Source: Crotophaga sulcirostris (taxonomy: Eukaryota > Chordata > Aves > Cuculiformes > Crotophagidae). From it: a stretch of DNA of 64,000 nucleotides. Position 1 is the stretch's first letter. Every line of letters starts with the position of its first letter. The notes under the pieces were generated by a model. It did no database searches. It was not told the DNA's origin and saw nothing but the letters and a program-made list of their open reading frames with translations. The stretch is from assembly GCA_013397455.1 (NCBI GenBank), contig VYZB01000382.1:817285-881284 (forward strand), written 5' to 3'. The position numbers and the translations under genes were made by a program. Below, in pieces: positions 12,301 to 23,900 of the stretch.

Positions 12301-14602
12301 CTCAAGTTATTCTATTCCTTCCTTGCCCTCCAAAAAAAAAGTTTTGTCATTTTAATATTCTAACTACTTGTGTGAATGTCCTTGGAATGTAGTATCACAC
12401 TCAGCAGTCCTATTGTACAAATGTAGCTGCAACACTGACAGGGTTCTGGGCTTTATGCCCTGCAGTAGGCAGTACCAATTTAATGATGGAAATGCAGGAC
12501 AGAACTAAAAAGAAAAGAAAAAGACAACACCTTTAATATTTCCTAACACTTTCTGGTAAATCCATACCCAGCAATATGAATATGTCTCACCCTCTCATCA
12601 ATGACAGTCTCGTAAAACTCTCATTGACATCTCCATTACCTTGACCTTTTTGCTTTAATTTCCTTATGAAGGTTGCAATTAAAACACAGCCACCTTCTCT
12701 TTAATATTTTTAGGCAATTTCTTACTCTTGTATGTATTGGAATTGTGGTCTTTCACTCAGATCTATACGAACACAGTCCTTTCCTTAAGCCTTTAGTTTA
12801 ATAACTTGTTCTTGGTATAATGGACTGTAGACATAGCAGGTTTTGGTGCTAAGTAATGATATTCAATGGCAACCACTCTGCATCATAGATAGAAACAGGC
12901 ACTGGTTTTCGGGGGGTTAATTTGTCTGAAGACTTTGAACTGCCACCTGGAGGTAACTGTTCCTTTGAATGACATATGCAGCTTTGGGGAAGCAAGCACT
13001 TTAGATAAGGGGCTAGATTTGGAGAGGATAAATACAAGTAGAGGTTGAATACTAAGAACAGGTGTCCAGAAATCTTGTTCTCTCTGTAACCTTCAACAGT
13101 GAGCCATAAGGTTTTGTTAATATGCTTGTGTGATGCAGCAGGAGTGACTGATGGACCAGGACAGGCCCTGTAGGTAGTAGCTTTTCCTTCCCTTCCCTTC
13201 CCTTTCCCCAGAAGAACTGAGATGAAATAGAAATCCTCCCCTCTATCTTCATCTGTATAATTCCCACAGAGATTCTCACTGCACTTTTTGGTCTTTAATA
13301 TGCAATCATACTAATGGGAAAGGGAATGAGACCATGTGGACTTAGTTGCCAAACATATGTCTTCTGAACTAAATTACGTATTTTATTGTCAGTTGATGCA
13401 TCTGTTACTCTTCAAGTGTCAGAACATCTACATATGCTTCAAGATGACAAACCACCAGTAGCTGGAAATAAGTGTTGATCAGGATGAAAAATCACTTCAC
13501 CTTTAGACTGGTAAGAAATATTCATCTTCATTTCCAAGTGAGGACAAGTCAATCTAACTCTCAAACTTTTCATTGCCAGGGTGGATTACAGTTATTCTCT
13601 CTGTTGGTGTTGAACATAAAGAAGAGCTGCAGGTTCTAGCTAATATGCAATACATCTCTCTGTCTTTGTCATGGCTCAGACAACCACAAACAAGAACCAT
13701 GAACATATTTTCTTTAGGCTTTTGTCCTAAGTTTCAAGGCCATTAATGGACTAAACCCCAGCGACATTATAAGTTGAATACCAAGTGTTAAACCAAGCCA
13801 ATTATGTTCATCTAGAATAATGTATACTCATAATCGGACTCCAGAAAGAATTAAGAGTAGCTGAGCATCTAAACAACTTTGGGAAATGCTTCAATGCCTT
13901 CTTCTTTTGGAAAACCTTTTCATCATAACTGATGTATACAACATGAATAGACATGATAAGAACATTGACAAATGTCTGTCAGACCTCCATCCCTCACCCC
14001 CAAACATCATCTCAGTTCTAGCTCCCAGTTAAATAAACCTGCCACATCCCTCACCCACTGATTTTTACCTAGAAGTTCTTTGGTTAGAATGGTGGTAAGT
14101 GGCATAATAAAAATGCAAGACGTAGGTTTTTATATTCCCAACACTAAATTTGAATCATCACAGAGAACAGTCAATTTATTGACAGCACTAATCAGGAATC
14201 TTCAGATGCAATTTTAGGATGAGCTTCATTACGGAATATTTGGTTGCTGAGATGTTAGATACATCTTCCACAGAATCAGTAACACATTCCTACTACACTA
14301 CCTCAACAGTGGTTTTGAGATTTCACTTGGACTTTTTTTGTGTTTGACATTTCAGTATGTAAACACATTCAAGACTTGTTAATTTTTTCTGCCAGCAAAT
14401 TAAGGTATTCAATTGAGAAAAACATCCTCATATCAGGTGCTAATTACATTCTAGTCTTTGTTTAGTTCCATAAAAATGTCCTTACTAGATAACTTAGTGA
14501 TCTTTCATGCATTTTGATGTACAACAGACTATGGGTAATATTCCTTCACCACCTTTTCATGGCAACTGCAAACACAAGTACATCATTGGTACTTTAATGC
14601 CA
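9381..14602. other. Unique AT-rich noncoding DNA
   Basis: No gene is recognised over this stretch. Open frames at 10842-11078, 11857-12051, 12849-13037 and 13052-13279 are short, often overlap others on the opposite strand, and show no domain. A TTCCC repeat lies near 13184-13209. The right edge is the breakpoint of the long CR1 copy that begins near 14603. Confidence 0.55.
13182..13209. repeat. (TTCCC)n polypyrimidine tract
   Basis: About four imperfect TTCCC units form a 28-base pyrimidine-only tract ending in CCCC. It is a simple repeat, with no sign that it is a 3' splice site of a recognised exon. Confidence 0.85.
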
Positions 14603-16290
14603 ATCATAGAAGGCTATCAGGTCAGTCAAGCATTATCTCCCCTTGCTGAATCCACGTTGGCCACTTCCAATAACCTTCTTTTCTTCCACAAGTAGAGATT
14701 ACATTCAGGATTAGTTGTTCCATCATCTTTCCGACGATGGAGGTGAGGCTGACTGGTCTGTAGTTTCCTGGGTCCTCCTTATTTCACTTTTTGAAGCCTG
14801 GAGTGACACTGACTTTCCTTCAGTCCTCAGACATCACTTTTGTTTTTCATGACCTTTCAAAGATGATGGCGAGTGGCTTAACAATAACAGCTGCCAGCTC
14901 CCTCAGGACTCATGGATGCATTCTATTTGTAGTTCTCCAGTTTGCCTAAATGATCTCTTACCCGATCTTCCTCAAGCAACGGAGAGTCTTTCTTTCTCCA
15001 GACTTCCTCTCTTACCTCCAGAGTCTGGGATTCTTGAGGGCTGGCCTTAGCAGTAAAGACTGAAGCAAAGAAAGCATTCAATAACCCCACCTTTTCTGTA
15101 CCCTCCATCACAAAGACACCTACCTATTCAACAGTGGGCCCACATTTTCCATTTTCCCTAGTCTTCCTTTTGCTGTTGATGTAGTTGAAGAAGCCCTTCT
15201 CCTTGTCCTTGACATCCTTGCCAGATTTCATTCCAAGTGGATCTTAACCTTCCTCATTGCATCCCTGCATGCTCTGGCAGCATTCCTATATTCCTCCCAA
15301 GTGGCCAGTCCCTTTTTCGACATTCTGTAAACTTCTTTCTTCTGTTTGAATTTCTCCAGAAGCTCCTTGCTCATCCGTGCAGGTCTCCTGCCTCCTTTGC
15401 TTGATTTCTGCTTTTTAGGAATGCATCCATCTTGAGCTTGGACAAAGTGGTGCCTGAATATTAACTGGCTCTCTTGGACCACTCCCTTACCTTCTACAGT
15501 CCTAATCCATGGGATTCCTCCAAGTAGATATTTGAAGAGGCAAAAGTTAACTCTCCTGAAGTCCAGAGTTGTAATCCCAAATATTGCCGTACTGCTGCCA
15601 TGCAGGATCCTAAACTCCATCACCTCATGGTCACTGCAACCAAGGCTGCGCCCAGCCTTCACATCCCCAACTAGTTCTTTGTTTGTTAGTACAAGGTCTA
15701 GCAGCACAACACCTGTGTTAAAAAGTTATTATCAATGATTTGCAGGAATGCCCTGGTCTGTGTGTGCTTACACGTGTTGCTTTTCCAGCAGATAGCAGGG
15801 TGATTTAAGTTCCCCATGAGAACCAGGGTCTGTGATCATGAGTCTACTTCCAGCTGTCTCAAGAAGACCTCACCAACCTTCTCTTCCTGATCAGTTGGCC
15901 TGTAGTAAACACCCACAACAGTGTTACCCGTATTTGTCTGCCCCTTAATTCTTACCCATAAGCTCTTGACTTGTTATTCATCTACCTCTAGGCAGAGATT
16001 GATACATTCCAGTTGCTCCCTCACATAGAGTAACTCCATCACCTCATCTTTCTGGCCTGTATTTCCTAAAACGTACATAGCCATTTCTGACAATAATCCA
16101 TTTACATGAGCTATCCCACCATGTCTCTGTAACTGCAATGAGATCATGGTCCTGCAACTGCATAAAGATCTGTAATTCTTCCTGTTCGCTCCCATGTTGC
16201 ATGTGTTGGTGTACAGGCATTTCAGAGAGGTAACCGAGCATGCAGGTTCCTGGAGGGGTGCAAGAGGATCCACCAGAGCTGTACATACCC
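14603..16290 (-). pseudogene. CR1 ORF2 N-terminal part: endonuclease, start of RT
   Basis: ORF2 encodes an AP-type endonuclease that nicks target DNA and a reverse transcriptase that primes from the nick. The endonuclease blocks appear in order: DLIAVTETWW (Glu motif, TETWW at 16116-16130), GVYYRP, LMGNLNHP (15800-15820) and GCSDHE (SDHE at 15624-15635). The usual GDFN is GNLN, so the first Asp is Asn (codon 15809-15811). A 159-codon open piece (15228-15707) carries the endonuclease C-terminus and linker, and a 62-codon piece (14923-15111) carries the LLNAFFASVF region ahead of the RT. Frameshifts lie near 16050 and 15228, and stops near 15975 and 15835. A small in-frame-sized gap near 15708 is suspected from the family pattern. 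The RT core is missing. Confidence 0.88.
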
Positions 16291-16430
16291 TTGAGGTGGT
16301 TGTCCTCACGGTTCTTATCTTGGGAGGCAGCTAAGGAACATTTGTTGCTGCTCTAGTTGGCCTGGCTTCCTCCCCAATTAGGTGAGATGACATGAATGCT
16401 GCTGTCTTGGATCGCATGCCCCCGAGTCCT

Positions 16431-17421
16431 TCAGTTTAAAGCCTGTCTCACCAAACTGGCTAACCTGTTGCCAAAGATTCCCTTGCCTCTTCTAGACAGG
16501 TGGATTCCATCCCTTCATAACAGGTTATAGTCATTAAAGAATATCCCATTGTCATAAAAGCCAAAACCCTTGTGACAGCACCAGCCATGTAGCCAGAAGT
16601 TGATATGCCTTATATGTCTATTTCTAGCTGCCTCCTCTCTTCCAACCGGTAAAAAGGAGGCAAAGATAATTATGGGCACCGGTATTTTTGACTTGCACCC
16701 CCAAGGTTTTAGAGTCTTCCTTGATTCTACCCACATTCTGGCTTGCAGTCTTATTCATGCCCCCATGAAGGAGAAACAGTGCATAGTAGCCCATGCTCTT
16801 GACAAGTTGTGGCGCCCTCTTGGCAATGTCTCCAATCTTAGCACCCAAAAGACAGCATATATGTCGTGACTCCCTGTCAGATCACCAGACGAGCTCCTCA
16901 GTGCCCTTTAACAGAAAGTCACCCACTATGAGCCCTCATTGTTTATTTTTACAATATCTGCTGTGTGCTGTTGATACAACTTCTGCATGCAGACCTTGTT
17001 CATGGGTGTCTACCTCTGCTAAATCATCATATCTGTTTCTGGTTGCAATGTTGAAGGGCAGAGACAAAAGCAGAGTCCTGCTTTTGTGAGTCATCAGGGT
17101 CCAAGGTGCCTCACTCTCGATAGTGACTACTACAGGAACATGGTTATGAAGCCACTTGCTTATCTCCATCTTGGATCCTCTAATACTGCACAGCCTCCAA
17201 ACTGTTTCTTGCTACTCAGCCACCTGATGAAACATATCATCAACCTGTGTGCAACTTAAGCAAGTACTCACCTTTTCACCTGGAGAACAGTTTGAGCACT
17301 TGATGCAACCTACTGCCTGTACTGAAGACTCCTTCAAATGTTCCATCTGAGTGGATACATTAGATATCTCAGGGGCTTTTTTTGTAGGAGCACTGATTTT
17401 AGCTCTGTGATGAGTGATCAC
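16431..17421 (-). pseudogene. CR1 ORF1 (zinc-binding-like and SGNH-esterase-like), dead
   Basis: ORF1 of this CR1 group carries N-terminal cysteine motifs and an esterase-like domain. Visible here are CxxCxxC...CxxC at 17251-17307, a VGD block at about 16918-16926, a GxN block at 16750-16761, an FLPVG block and a GFGFYDNG block, then DGIHLSRRGKGIF from about 16511, ending at a stop at 16431-16433. The reading frame is constant from 17421 to about 16690, interrupted by stops at 17212, 16936 and 16882. It then shifts by one near 16670-16690, and another stop lies at 16515. The expected nucleophile Ser after VGD is Phe (codon 16915-16917), and the expected Asp of the GxND block is Lys (GMNK). 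The DxxH block is intact. ORF1 products are thought to aid RNA binding and retrotransposition. None can be made from this copy. Confidence 0.85.
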
Positions 17422-17440
17422 TGTCTTGTCAGAGACCTAG

Positions 17441-19319
17441 AACACATATTTTTATAAACTGTTTATTGAATTTTTATAAATGCTTTTAACCAATAAAAGC
17501 AAGCCTCAAATGTGGTTCACAACTTTAAGTACTTCATTACAAAGGTACTTGCTAAATCTTTGTCAAATCCCCACTATGTTAACACTGAAAGTTTACAGAT
17601 CAATTAATATTGCCAAAACAGTGGGTACATTTTCATTTTGGGTGTAATGATATAGTAGTTCTTAGTATCTGCTCTCCATCATACCAGTTAGTGGGTAAAG
17701 ATTTTGCTCCCATCAAAATGAATTGTAAATCTTCCACTAATTAGTACAGAGCTGCACATTAGGTATATTTTATGAAGAAAGAAACACAAACTGTGTCTAG
17801 TCTACAGCTTCTTAAAATAAAAATTGGAAAGATTACCTAAAGCATGAATCTAACCTCTTGAGCACCATCTAATGACCAAATTGTAAAGTCACAATGACCA
17901 AAAAGCACCTCGACATCTGTGTTAAAAAATGTTGAAATTTTTGACTCAAGCTGGTCAAGAATTTCCTTCAGAGGTTCTAATGGAAAGGAGCTTTTTACTG
18001 AAATGGAAAACTCTATGAATAGTATCCATTTTGACAAAATTATTGAGGAAGTTCTTTATGAAAACAACACCTTTAAAAGCTAACATTTTGTTTCAAAAAG
18101 GTCTTGGTTTTTTTCCCAATATACTCAAAGAAGTTCTTAGGGGATTAAAATGCCTTATTGTTTTTAGGTTTCTCCCAAAAGAGAAAACAAATATATTTCC
18201 TGACCAGACACAAACAAGCATCTTCATTTAATATTTATAAATATTCTCTTGAATTAGGCTTGTAAACATAAACTCACAGTTATAGGTGTGTAACTGCCAG
18301 GATAATATTTTTGCATTTATTATTCGCCCAAGTACATTAAAAAAATCCAAAATAAAATTACAAGTCTATCCAAAATCAAACAATTAAAGCAGCTATGATG
18401 AATAGTAGGAAGTTAATATTAAGGCTACTTATGTAAAATATATATAAATACTTAATGTATCTGGAAAGTTAAGTCCTGAACAAAATATTAGATTGAAGAT
18501 CAGGGAGGACAAGACAAAAATCAATCAAATGGATAGAAAGGGAGAAATAAGGAAGATAGGGAAGGGGAGTAAAAGACATAGATCAAAGGATAAAAAGAAG
18601 AAAATGGATAGAGCAGCAAAGTCATGCCACTGAAGGAGGACAGAGTGCTGGCACTGACAGCCATGCCCTGATAAAGGGCATGTCATACACATCTAAGAAT
18701 TTTTATGCTATAATGGAAAGCTCAAGATATTCAAAGCATGAATAAGCCAAATGGAGGCACAGATGGGGTACTCAGCATGGCCTAAAAATAGAAAGTTAAT
18801 CTTCCTAATAGTCTTAGAGATATTCAGAAGGGTGGTTTAGTTCAGGTCAGTGATGAACTTTTTGAAGTGAATCTTTTTGTGGTGCCTGCCTAATTGCGCT
18901 TCAGTTGACATTATGGAGCAGCCTCAGAGCACACAAACTGCATGTCTTTTGGATGAACAACCTGAACATATACTTTAGTGCTTTGAAGTTAATGCCACAG
19001 AAGCCTCCGTGTCTGATCCTACAAGAGCTAAAGCAGCTTGGACTCCACCTCAGCAAAAGGACATCAGAAAAGCCAGGCTTTTCAGCAGATTATTAGGTTC
19101 AGAAAGCCCTGCAGAAACAGCTTTTTGCACTGCTATTGTCACGAATCAGTACTCCAGCCACTGCTGCACCTAGGGACTGGCTTTCGCACCAAATATGAGA
19201 GCTTATTCCTGGAAAAATCCTCACCGTGAAAACTTCTGGAGGTTTTCCAGTCACTACTGGTGGTAGTTCTCTAAAAAAAGATACCTGTCACATCCTTACA
19301 AAGAAACCTCAAAATTTCA
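17441..19319. other. Unique AT-rich noncoding DNA
   Basis: No gene or repeat is recognised. Open frames at 17837-18037 (minus) and 18031-18231 (plus) abut but show no domain. A purine-rich stretch (about 18480-18610) is low complexity. The DNA becomes steadily richer in G and C toward its right end. Confidence 0.5.
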
Positions 19320-20330
19320 AGAGCAAATAGTTGCAGGGCAGCTCTAGATTTCAGCTTTCATTCTGAGCCCAGTGCATCCTGGCAGAGGAGGCAGCACTTC
19401 CCTTGCAGCAGCTGGCCGTGGAGCTGGAGCAACCTTCCTTCAGCCAGGAGCTTAGTCCTTATGAATGCCACTTTCACTCCAATTATTGGCTGCCATCAGC
19501 CCAGCTTTCATGCCAATGCAGAAAATGTTATTCAGTGAGAGTGGGATGAAACTGGGGAAAATAAGGCCTGGATTTACAATTAACTTTCGACCCAGCTTCA
19601 CCGACTGCGTGTGTGTGGCATGTGGGGCTTGCATAAGCAGGTGTGAGTGGGCCAGAAGTTCTTGCGTAGGTATGTCTGGGCAGCAGGAGAGGCCGGGCCC
19701 TGAAAAGCAGGTGCTAATTGATTGGGGTTAGTGCAGACGCTCAGGGCAGAATGGCTCAGTGTTCTGCTCTCCCACCTCCCTGCGTATGGCGAGTGGGAGC
19801 AAACGACAGTTGGCATTTATGCACTTCATAAAAACACCACTCTGTCCATCACAAGAGCCCCAAGTTTGTAACCAGCCTGGACTGAGGGGCATTGACTGAG
19901 CTGCAGTGGGAAGTCTGCACAGCACCTGCCTGTGTTATGTCTGGCATGCGCTGCTGCAGGTAGGCCCCATCATTCATGGGGAGGGAAAAAAAATCATGTA
20001 GACTTTTATATTTTTAAATATATATATAGCTTGTGCGAAAGGAGAGCCAAGTGTTTGTGTTAATCCTGATTTCCCACTTCTGCCTGCTCGAAAGTGTCTC
20101 CTACCTCCTGTGAGCACACTGGCTTCTGCTGCTTCGTCCAGCAAATCCCCCTGAGCTGGAGCAGAGGTAGGTGCCTAAAGCCACCAAAAGCCAAAAGGCA
20201 CACCAGGATGTTCCTGTGACCAGCAGGGGGCAGGACAGGCCGGAAAACCCCTGCACCTCCCAAGCCTGACCTCTGCCATAGCAGAGAGGAGACACACAGA
20301 GGGAGGACGGTCTCTTTCAGCCCAAGATTT
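19320..20330. promoter_or_regulatory. GC- and CpG-enriched patch, candidate regulatory region
   Basis: About 1 kb stands out from its AT-rich, CpG-poor surroundings. I count about 15 CpGs by eye, scattered from 19410 to 20310, though not dense enough for a classical CpG island. Several short open frames on both strands result from the lower stop-codon frequency and show no domain. It contains a full CTCF core match (20214-20234). A short AT island (about 20000-20030) splits it. It may be an enhancer, insulator or distant promoter. No exon can be supported. Confidence 0.35.
20214..20234 (+). promoter_or_regulatory. Candidate CTCF binding site
   Basis: The core CCAGCAGGGGGCAG (from 20220) fits the vertebrate CTCF core CCASYAGRKGGCRS at every position. 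CTCF organises chromatin loops and insulators, and its motif is conserved between birds and mammals. The site sits in the GC-enriched patch, which increases its plausibility. Occupancy cannot be read from sequence. Confidence 0.5.
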
Positions 20331-20499
20331 TGTGTCAGATCTATTTATTTTCTTTCCCTGTCTCTCAATGCCATCAGTTTCCTTAATATGTGTCCAAACA
20401 TATGGAAAGGGCTTGTGGTGACCTGCACAGGGGAGAGGGTTTTCATTCACTCCTGGAATTGATGATATCCTCTAATTCAGAAGGGAGAAGTCCTCTTCA

Positions 20500-20920
20500 T
20501 GAATCACAGAAAGGTTTGACCTCAAAGATCATTCAGTTTCTACTCCCCTGCCATGGGCAGGGACACCTTCTACTAGATCAGGTGGTTCAAAACCCCATCC
20601 AGCCTGGTCTTGAACACTTCCAGGGATGCCACATCCGCAACTTCTCTCTGGGTAACCTATTCCACTGTATCACCATTATCATAGTGAAGAATTTCTTAAA
20701 TCTAGTCTAAATGTACCCTCTTTCAGTTTTAAGTCGTTATCCCTTGTCCTATGACTATGTGCCCTTGTAAAAAGTCCCTCTCCATCTTTCTTGTAAGCTC
20801 ACCTTAGGTACTAAAAGGCTGCTATAGGGTCTCTCTGGAGCCTTATCTTCTCCAGTTTGAATGACCCCAACTCGTCTTCATAGGAGAGGTGTTCCAGCTT
20901 TATCTTCAAAGCTTTCCTGG
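20500..20920 (-). mobile_element. CR1 LINE 3' end, 5'-truncated, moderately old
   Basis: The plus strand reads as the reverse complement of the familiar CR1 3' region: 'aatcacagaaaggtttg' at the 3' terminus, then 'gacctcaaagatcat', 'ctgccatgggcagggacacc', 'cttgaacacttccaggga', 'catagtgaagaatttctt' and 'cttgtcctatgactat', on to the codons of the RT C-terminus near 20900. Similarity fades after about 20920, the usual 5' truncation. Only one terminal 8-bp unit is evident. Divergence is clearly greater than in the copies at 9189 and 63866. Confidence 0.93.
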
Positions 20921-23900
20921 TAGTGGGACCCTGGGTTCCAAACATGATCAGTTCACTACCATCCAAGATAATGGGGGTTTGAGATGACAGAGACAGACTT
21001 CAGGGATGATGCTACTCCAGATTCCTACTGACATCTTGTGCCCCTAGACAGGTTTGGTAGCTCCACTGTGCAAGAACAGGCATGCTGCTGCAGCTCCCAT
21101 CACATGTTGCAGTGTGTCCAGGATCCCAGTATCACATGCTCAAGTGGGCAAGCCCCACTGGGTTCACACTGTCTAGCACAGAGATAGCTCCAAGGCCTTA
21201 ACAAATGGGCTAAGGTAGTCATTTGCCATGGAGAAGTGAATACCTGTAAGGCTCTTAGACTCCACTGTAGTTAGTATTTGAAACAGGTTTCGAGGAGCTG
21301 AGAAGACAATTTCACTGAAAAAATGCACCTGATAGTTGAGTTCCATTTGCATTATGTTTCAGCCTGCTTAGTCCTGAAAGTGCTCTCCTAAGACATGAAA
21401 ATAGAGGGTGACTAAGTGAACAAGAAGAGGAGAAAGGTATTTGTCAGAAATTGTGCTGTGGGAATAGGGATTTGGGTATCTCAGACAAATCTGTCTCTTA
21501 ACTCAGTATTTCTGTCCAGAAAAACACTGCAAAAAGTACATGACCAAAACAACAGCCCTGCCAGCCTTTCAGCCCCTCAGGCAACTTCATGAAGAACAAA
21601 ATGAATGCTTTTAAAAAAAAAAACCGTAGCTTTTGGTTGTGCTATTAGCTTGTCTAAAGTAATTGTTTGAAGCATATAATGGAGTGAAGCATCATGTAGA
21701 TATTATTTGATGAAACTCAAAGATTCACTGATCCATTATTGCGATGCCCAGAAATGCTTCTAAAACTTGATAATATTTGGCTTGACTTTTTTCCCTGTAT
21801 CACAATACGAATTGCACAGCAATAAAGTGAAGCTCATGGCTGTAGATAGAAGTTGCGTGTCGAAGCCTGGCCTAATTTTTTGAATCTGACATAAAAAAAA
21901 TAAATTTAAAATTTTTTTTAGAAAGTCTAAAGAACAAGGAAGGGACCAAAGGCAGAGTTCAGCTGTTAAACAGCAGACTTGCATAACTGACCGGTGTGAA
22001 AATCAAGTCTAATCTCCCCATGCAACATACACTGTATTTTCAGAAATCAAGTGCTCAGGTCTCTTCACTGCCATGTGTATTAGAAGGAGTATTTGAAATG
22101 TGTTGTAAAGCTAACAAGCTTGGTTAAGCAGAGGTGTGTGGTCTTTCAAAGTGTATTCCCAGGGTATAATCTCCTTGCTCAAGAAACTCATTTATCATTG
22201 TGATGGTTTCACCTCATTTGAAGCCAAGTTATTGTCACCCTTAAAATAATGTACCTTGACAGGAAAAATGAAATTCATACGAAAAGTTATACAGTCATCA
22301 CACTCTGGAATCAAAATCGAGACTACCCTATCAAAACATAAAGCAGATGAAAACTATTTCCATGTATGTATTGTAGGTAGTATTTGCTTGTACTGTGGCC
22401 TTTATTTTTCTTTTTTTTTTAAAAAAAAACCAACAAGATGTAAGTATTTAGATCATGCGTATATGGAATAATACATAGCCTGTGGTTCACTGTCTTTAAA
22501 GGGAGGTGTACATGCTTCATAGATGCCTTGGTATGGTAGCCAAGGCTTTTAAAATGCTAAACTAAGCTGAGAAATGTGCACATGTATTTAATAGGGAGTA
22601 ACTGTTTAAATGATTGGTCACCCCCTAGTGCATGGTTATATTTCAGGTGTTGTGAGTGTGTTAAATCTTGTCCTGTCATATTCCGCAACTGATGTTTGCA
22701 CTCTGGAGTCTCTTAAATCTTTCTCTTCAACCCTCCATCCTCAAAAGTCATTGAGGAACCAGAGACGACTAGAATAAATGAAGTTCTGAGTGGAAATGGT
22801 TCCAAGTTAAACCACAATCTCTCCAAGAGGCTCAGTCCTTGGACATGTGTTTTCAAATCACTTTGACATACACAGTGTGCTCAGAAGGAGCAGTGCCAGA
22901 GCACTCTGTGCCAAGTGTTGTCGCTGCAAGACTGTGCTTTGCTCCAGCCACAGGCTTGAGTCACTCGAATTCTATTTTTTGCCTTTTTTTTCCTTTTGTC
23001 TTTTTACTGTCATTTTTTGGCCCTAGGATTTGCAGATTTTGTTCTGGATATTTCTGGATATTATGTCTTTATACAACTATTTTTACTTTTACTATTTTTC
23101 AAAACATTCGTGAGGCTCATCTGACTTTTCTGTGGATATGCCACAAGACATCCTCCGTAGGGCTGTAGCTGTCCTGGTCACCAGTTATTTCCTAAACTAT
23201 GTATGACTTCTGCATTTCCCTTCAATGCTACATTTTCGACCTAAAGAAAATTGTTTACATCTGTGTTTAGACTTCCAGTTAAGCAGCTTGAACATTATAA
23301 CCTTGTAGGTCTTGGTGAAGTCAGAAGAAGTCAGTTTAACGGACTGGAAGTAAAACTTGGAGAAGGTATGAAAGTGACAGGTGACAACAATTACGAGAGA
23401 TGAGATGCACATAAACAAACAGGGAAGGCTCAGATTAAAAAAAAAAAGCAAGCAAACAAACTGTTGCATAAGAATGTTTTTTTCTTGCTTTCCTCACCAG
23501 GTTATTTCTAGTTTGCATGTCTCTCGTTATGTTACTCAGTCTGTTTTATCAAATTGTCAAGCATACGGAAAAGCAAATTAGTAAAATTTTTTTATTTGAA
23601 TACTAACACAATCAGAAGAAATAATTATGCAATGGATGCAATGGAGGGATGTTTGGCTTAGGGACTGTCTCAAAAGCCAGACTGCCCTTCTTTACGTGAG
23701 GTTCAGGATTAAATAAAATTATTTAAAACTTGCAAAGCTTATTAGTAAAAACTCTGATGTGAATACTGTTTGTAAAATTATGCAATTTTGGCAGAAGCTG
23801 TTTGTTTTACTGGAATTCCATTCTGAAGAAAACAGCATTTCTGACAATTTCAAAACATGCCTTGAGGCTATATTCAGAATTGAATATTTGATTTTTTATT

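Larger units (their letters stand above)
14603..17440 (-). mobile_element. CR1 LINE, 5' half retained, 3' half missing
   Basis: Reading leftward on the minus strand, the copy contains ORF1 (about 17421 to 16431), a spacer, the ORF2 endonuclease (about 16290 to 15620), the linker, and the first reverse-transcriptase blocks (NYRPVSLTS near 14740-14770, then an LIAFYD block ending at about 14607). The similarity stops there. The palm motifs with the catalytic Asp pair, the C-terminal half of ORF2 and the CR1 3' repeats are absent. CR1 copies are normally cut at the 5' end, so this pattern implies a later deletion or rearrangement. Three stops and one frameshift are placed in ORF1, and at least two frameshifts plus stops in ORF2. 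It is an old, dead copy. The 5' boundary near 17440 is approximate. Confidence 0.93.

Noticed and set aside
20390..20710. 106-codon plus-strand open frame
   Set aside because: Antisense to the CR1 3' untranslated region at 20500-20920.
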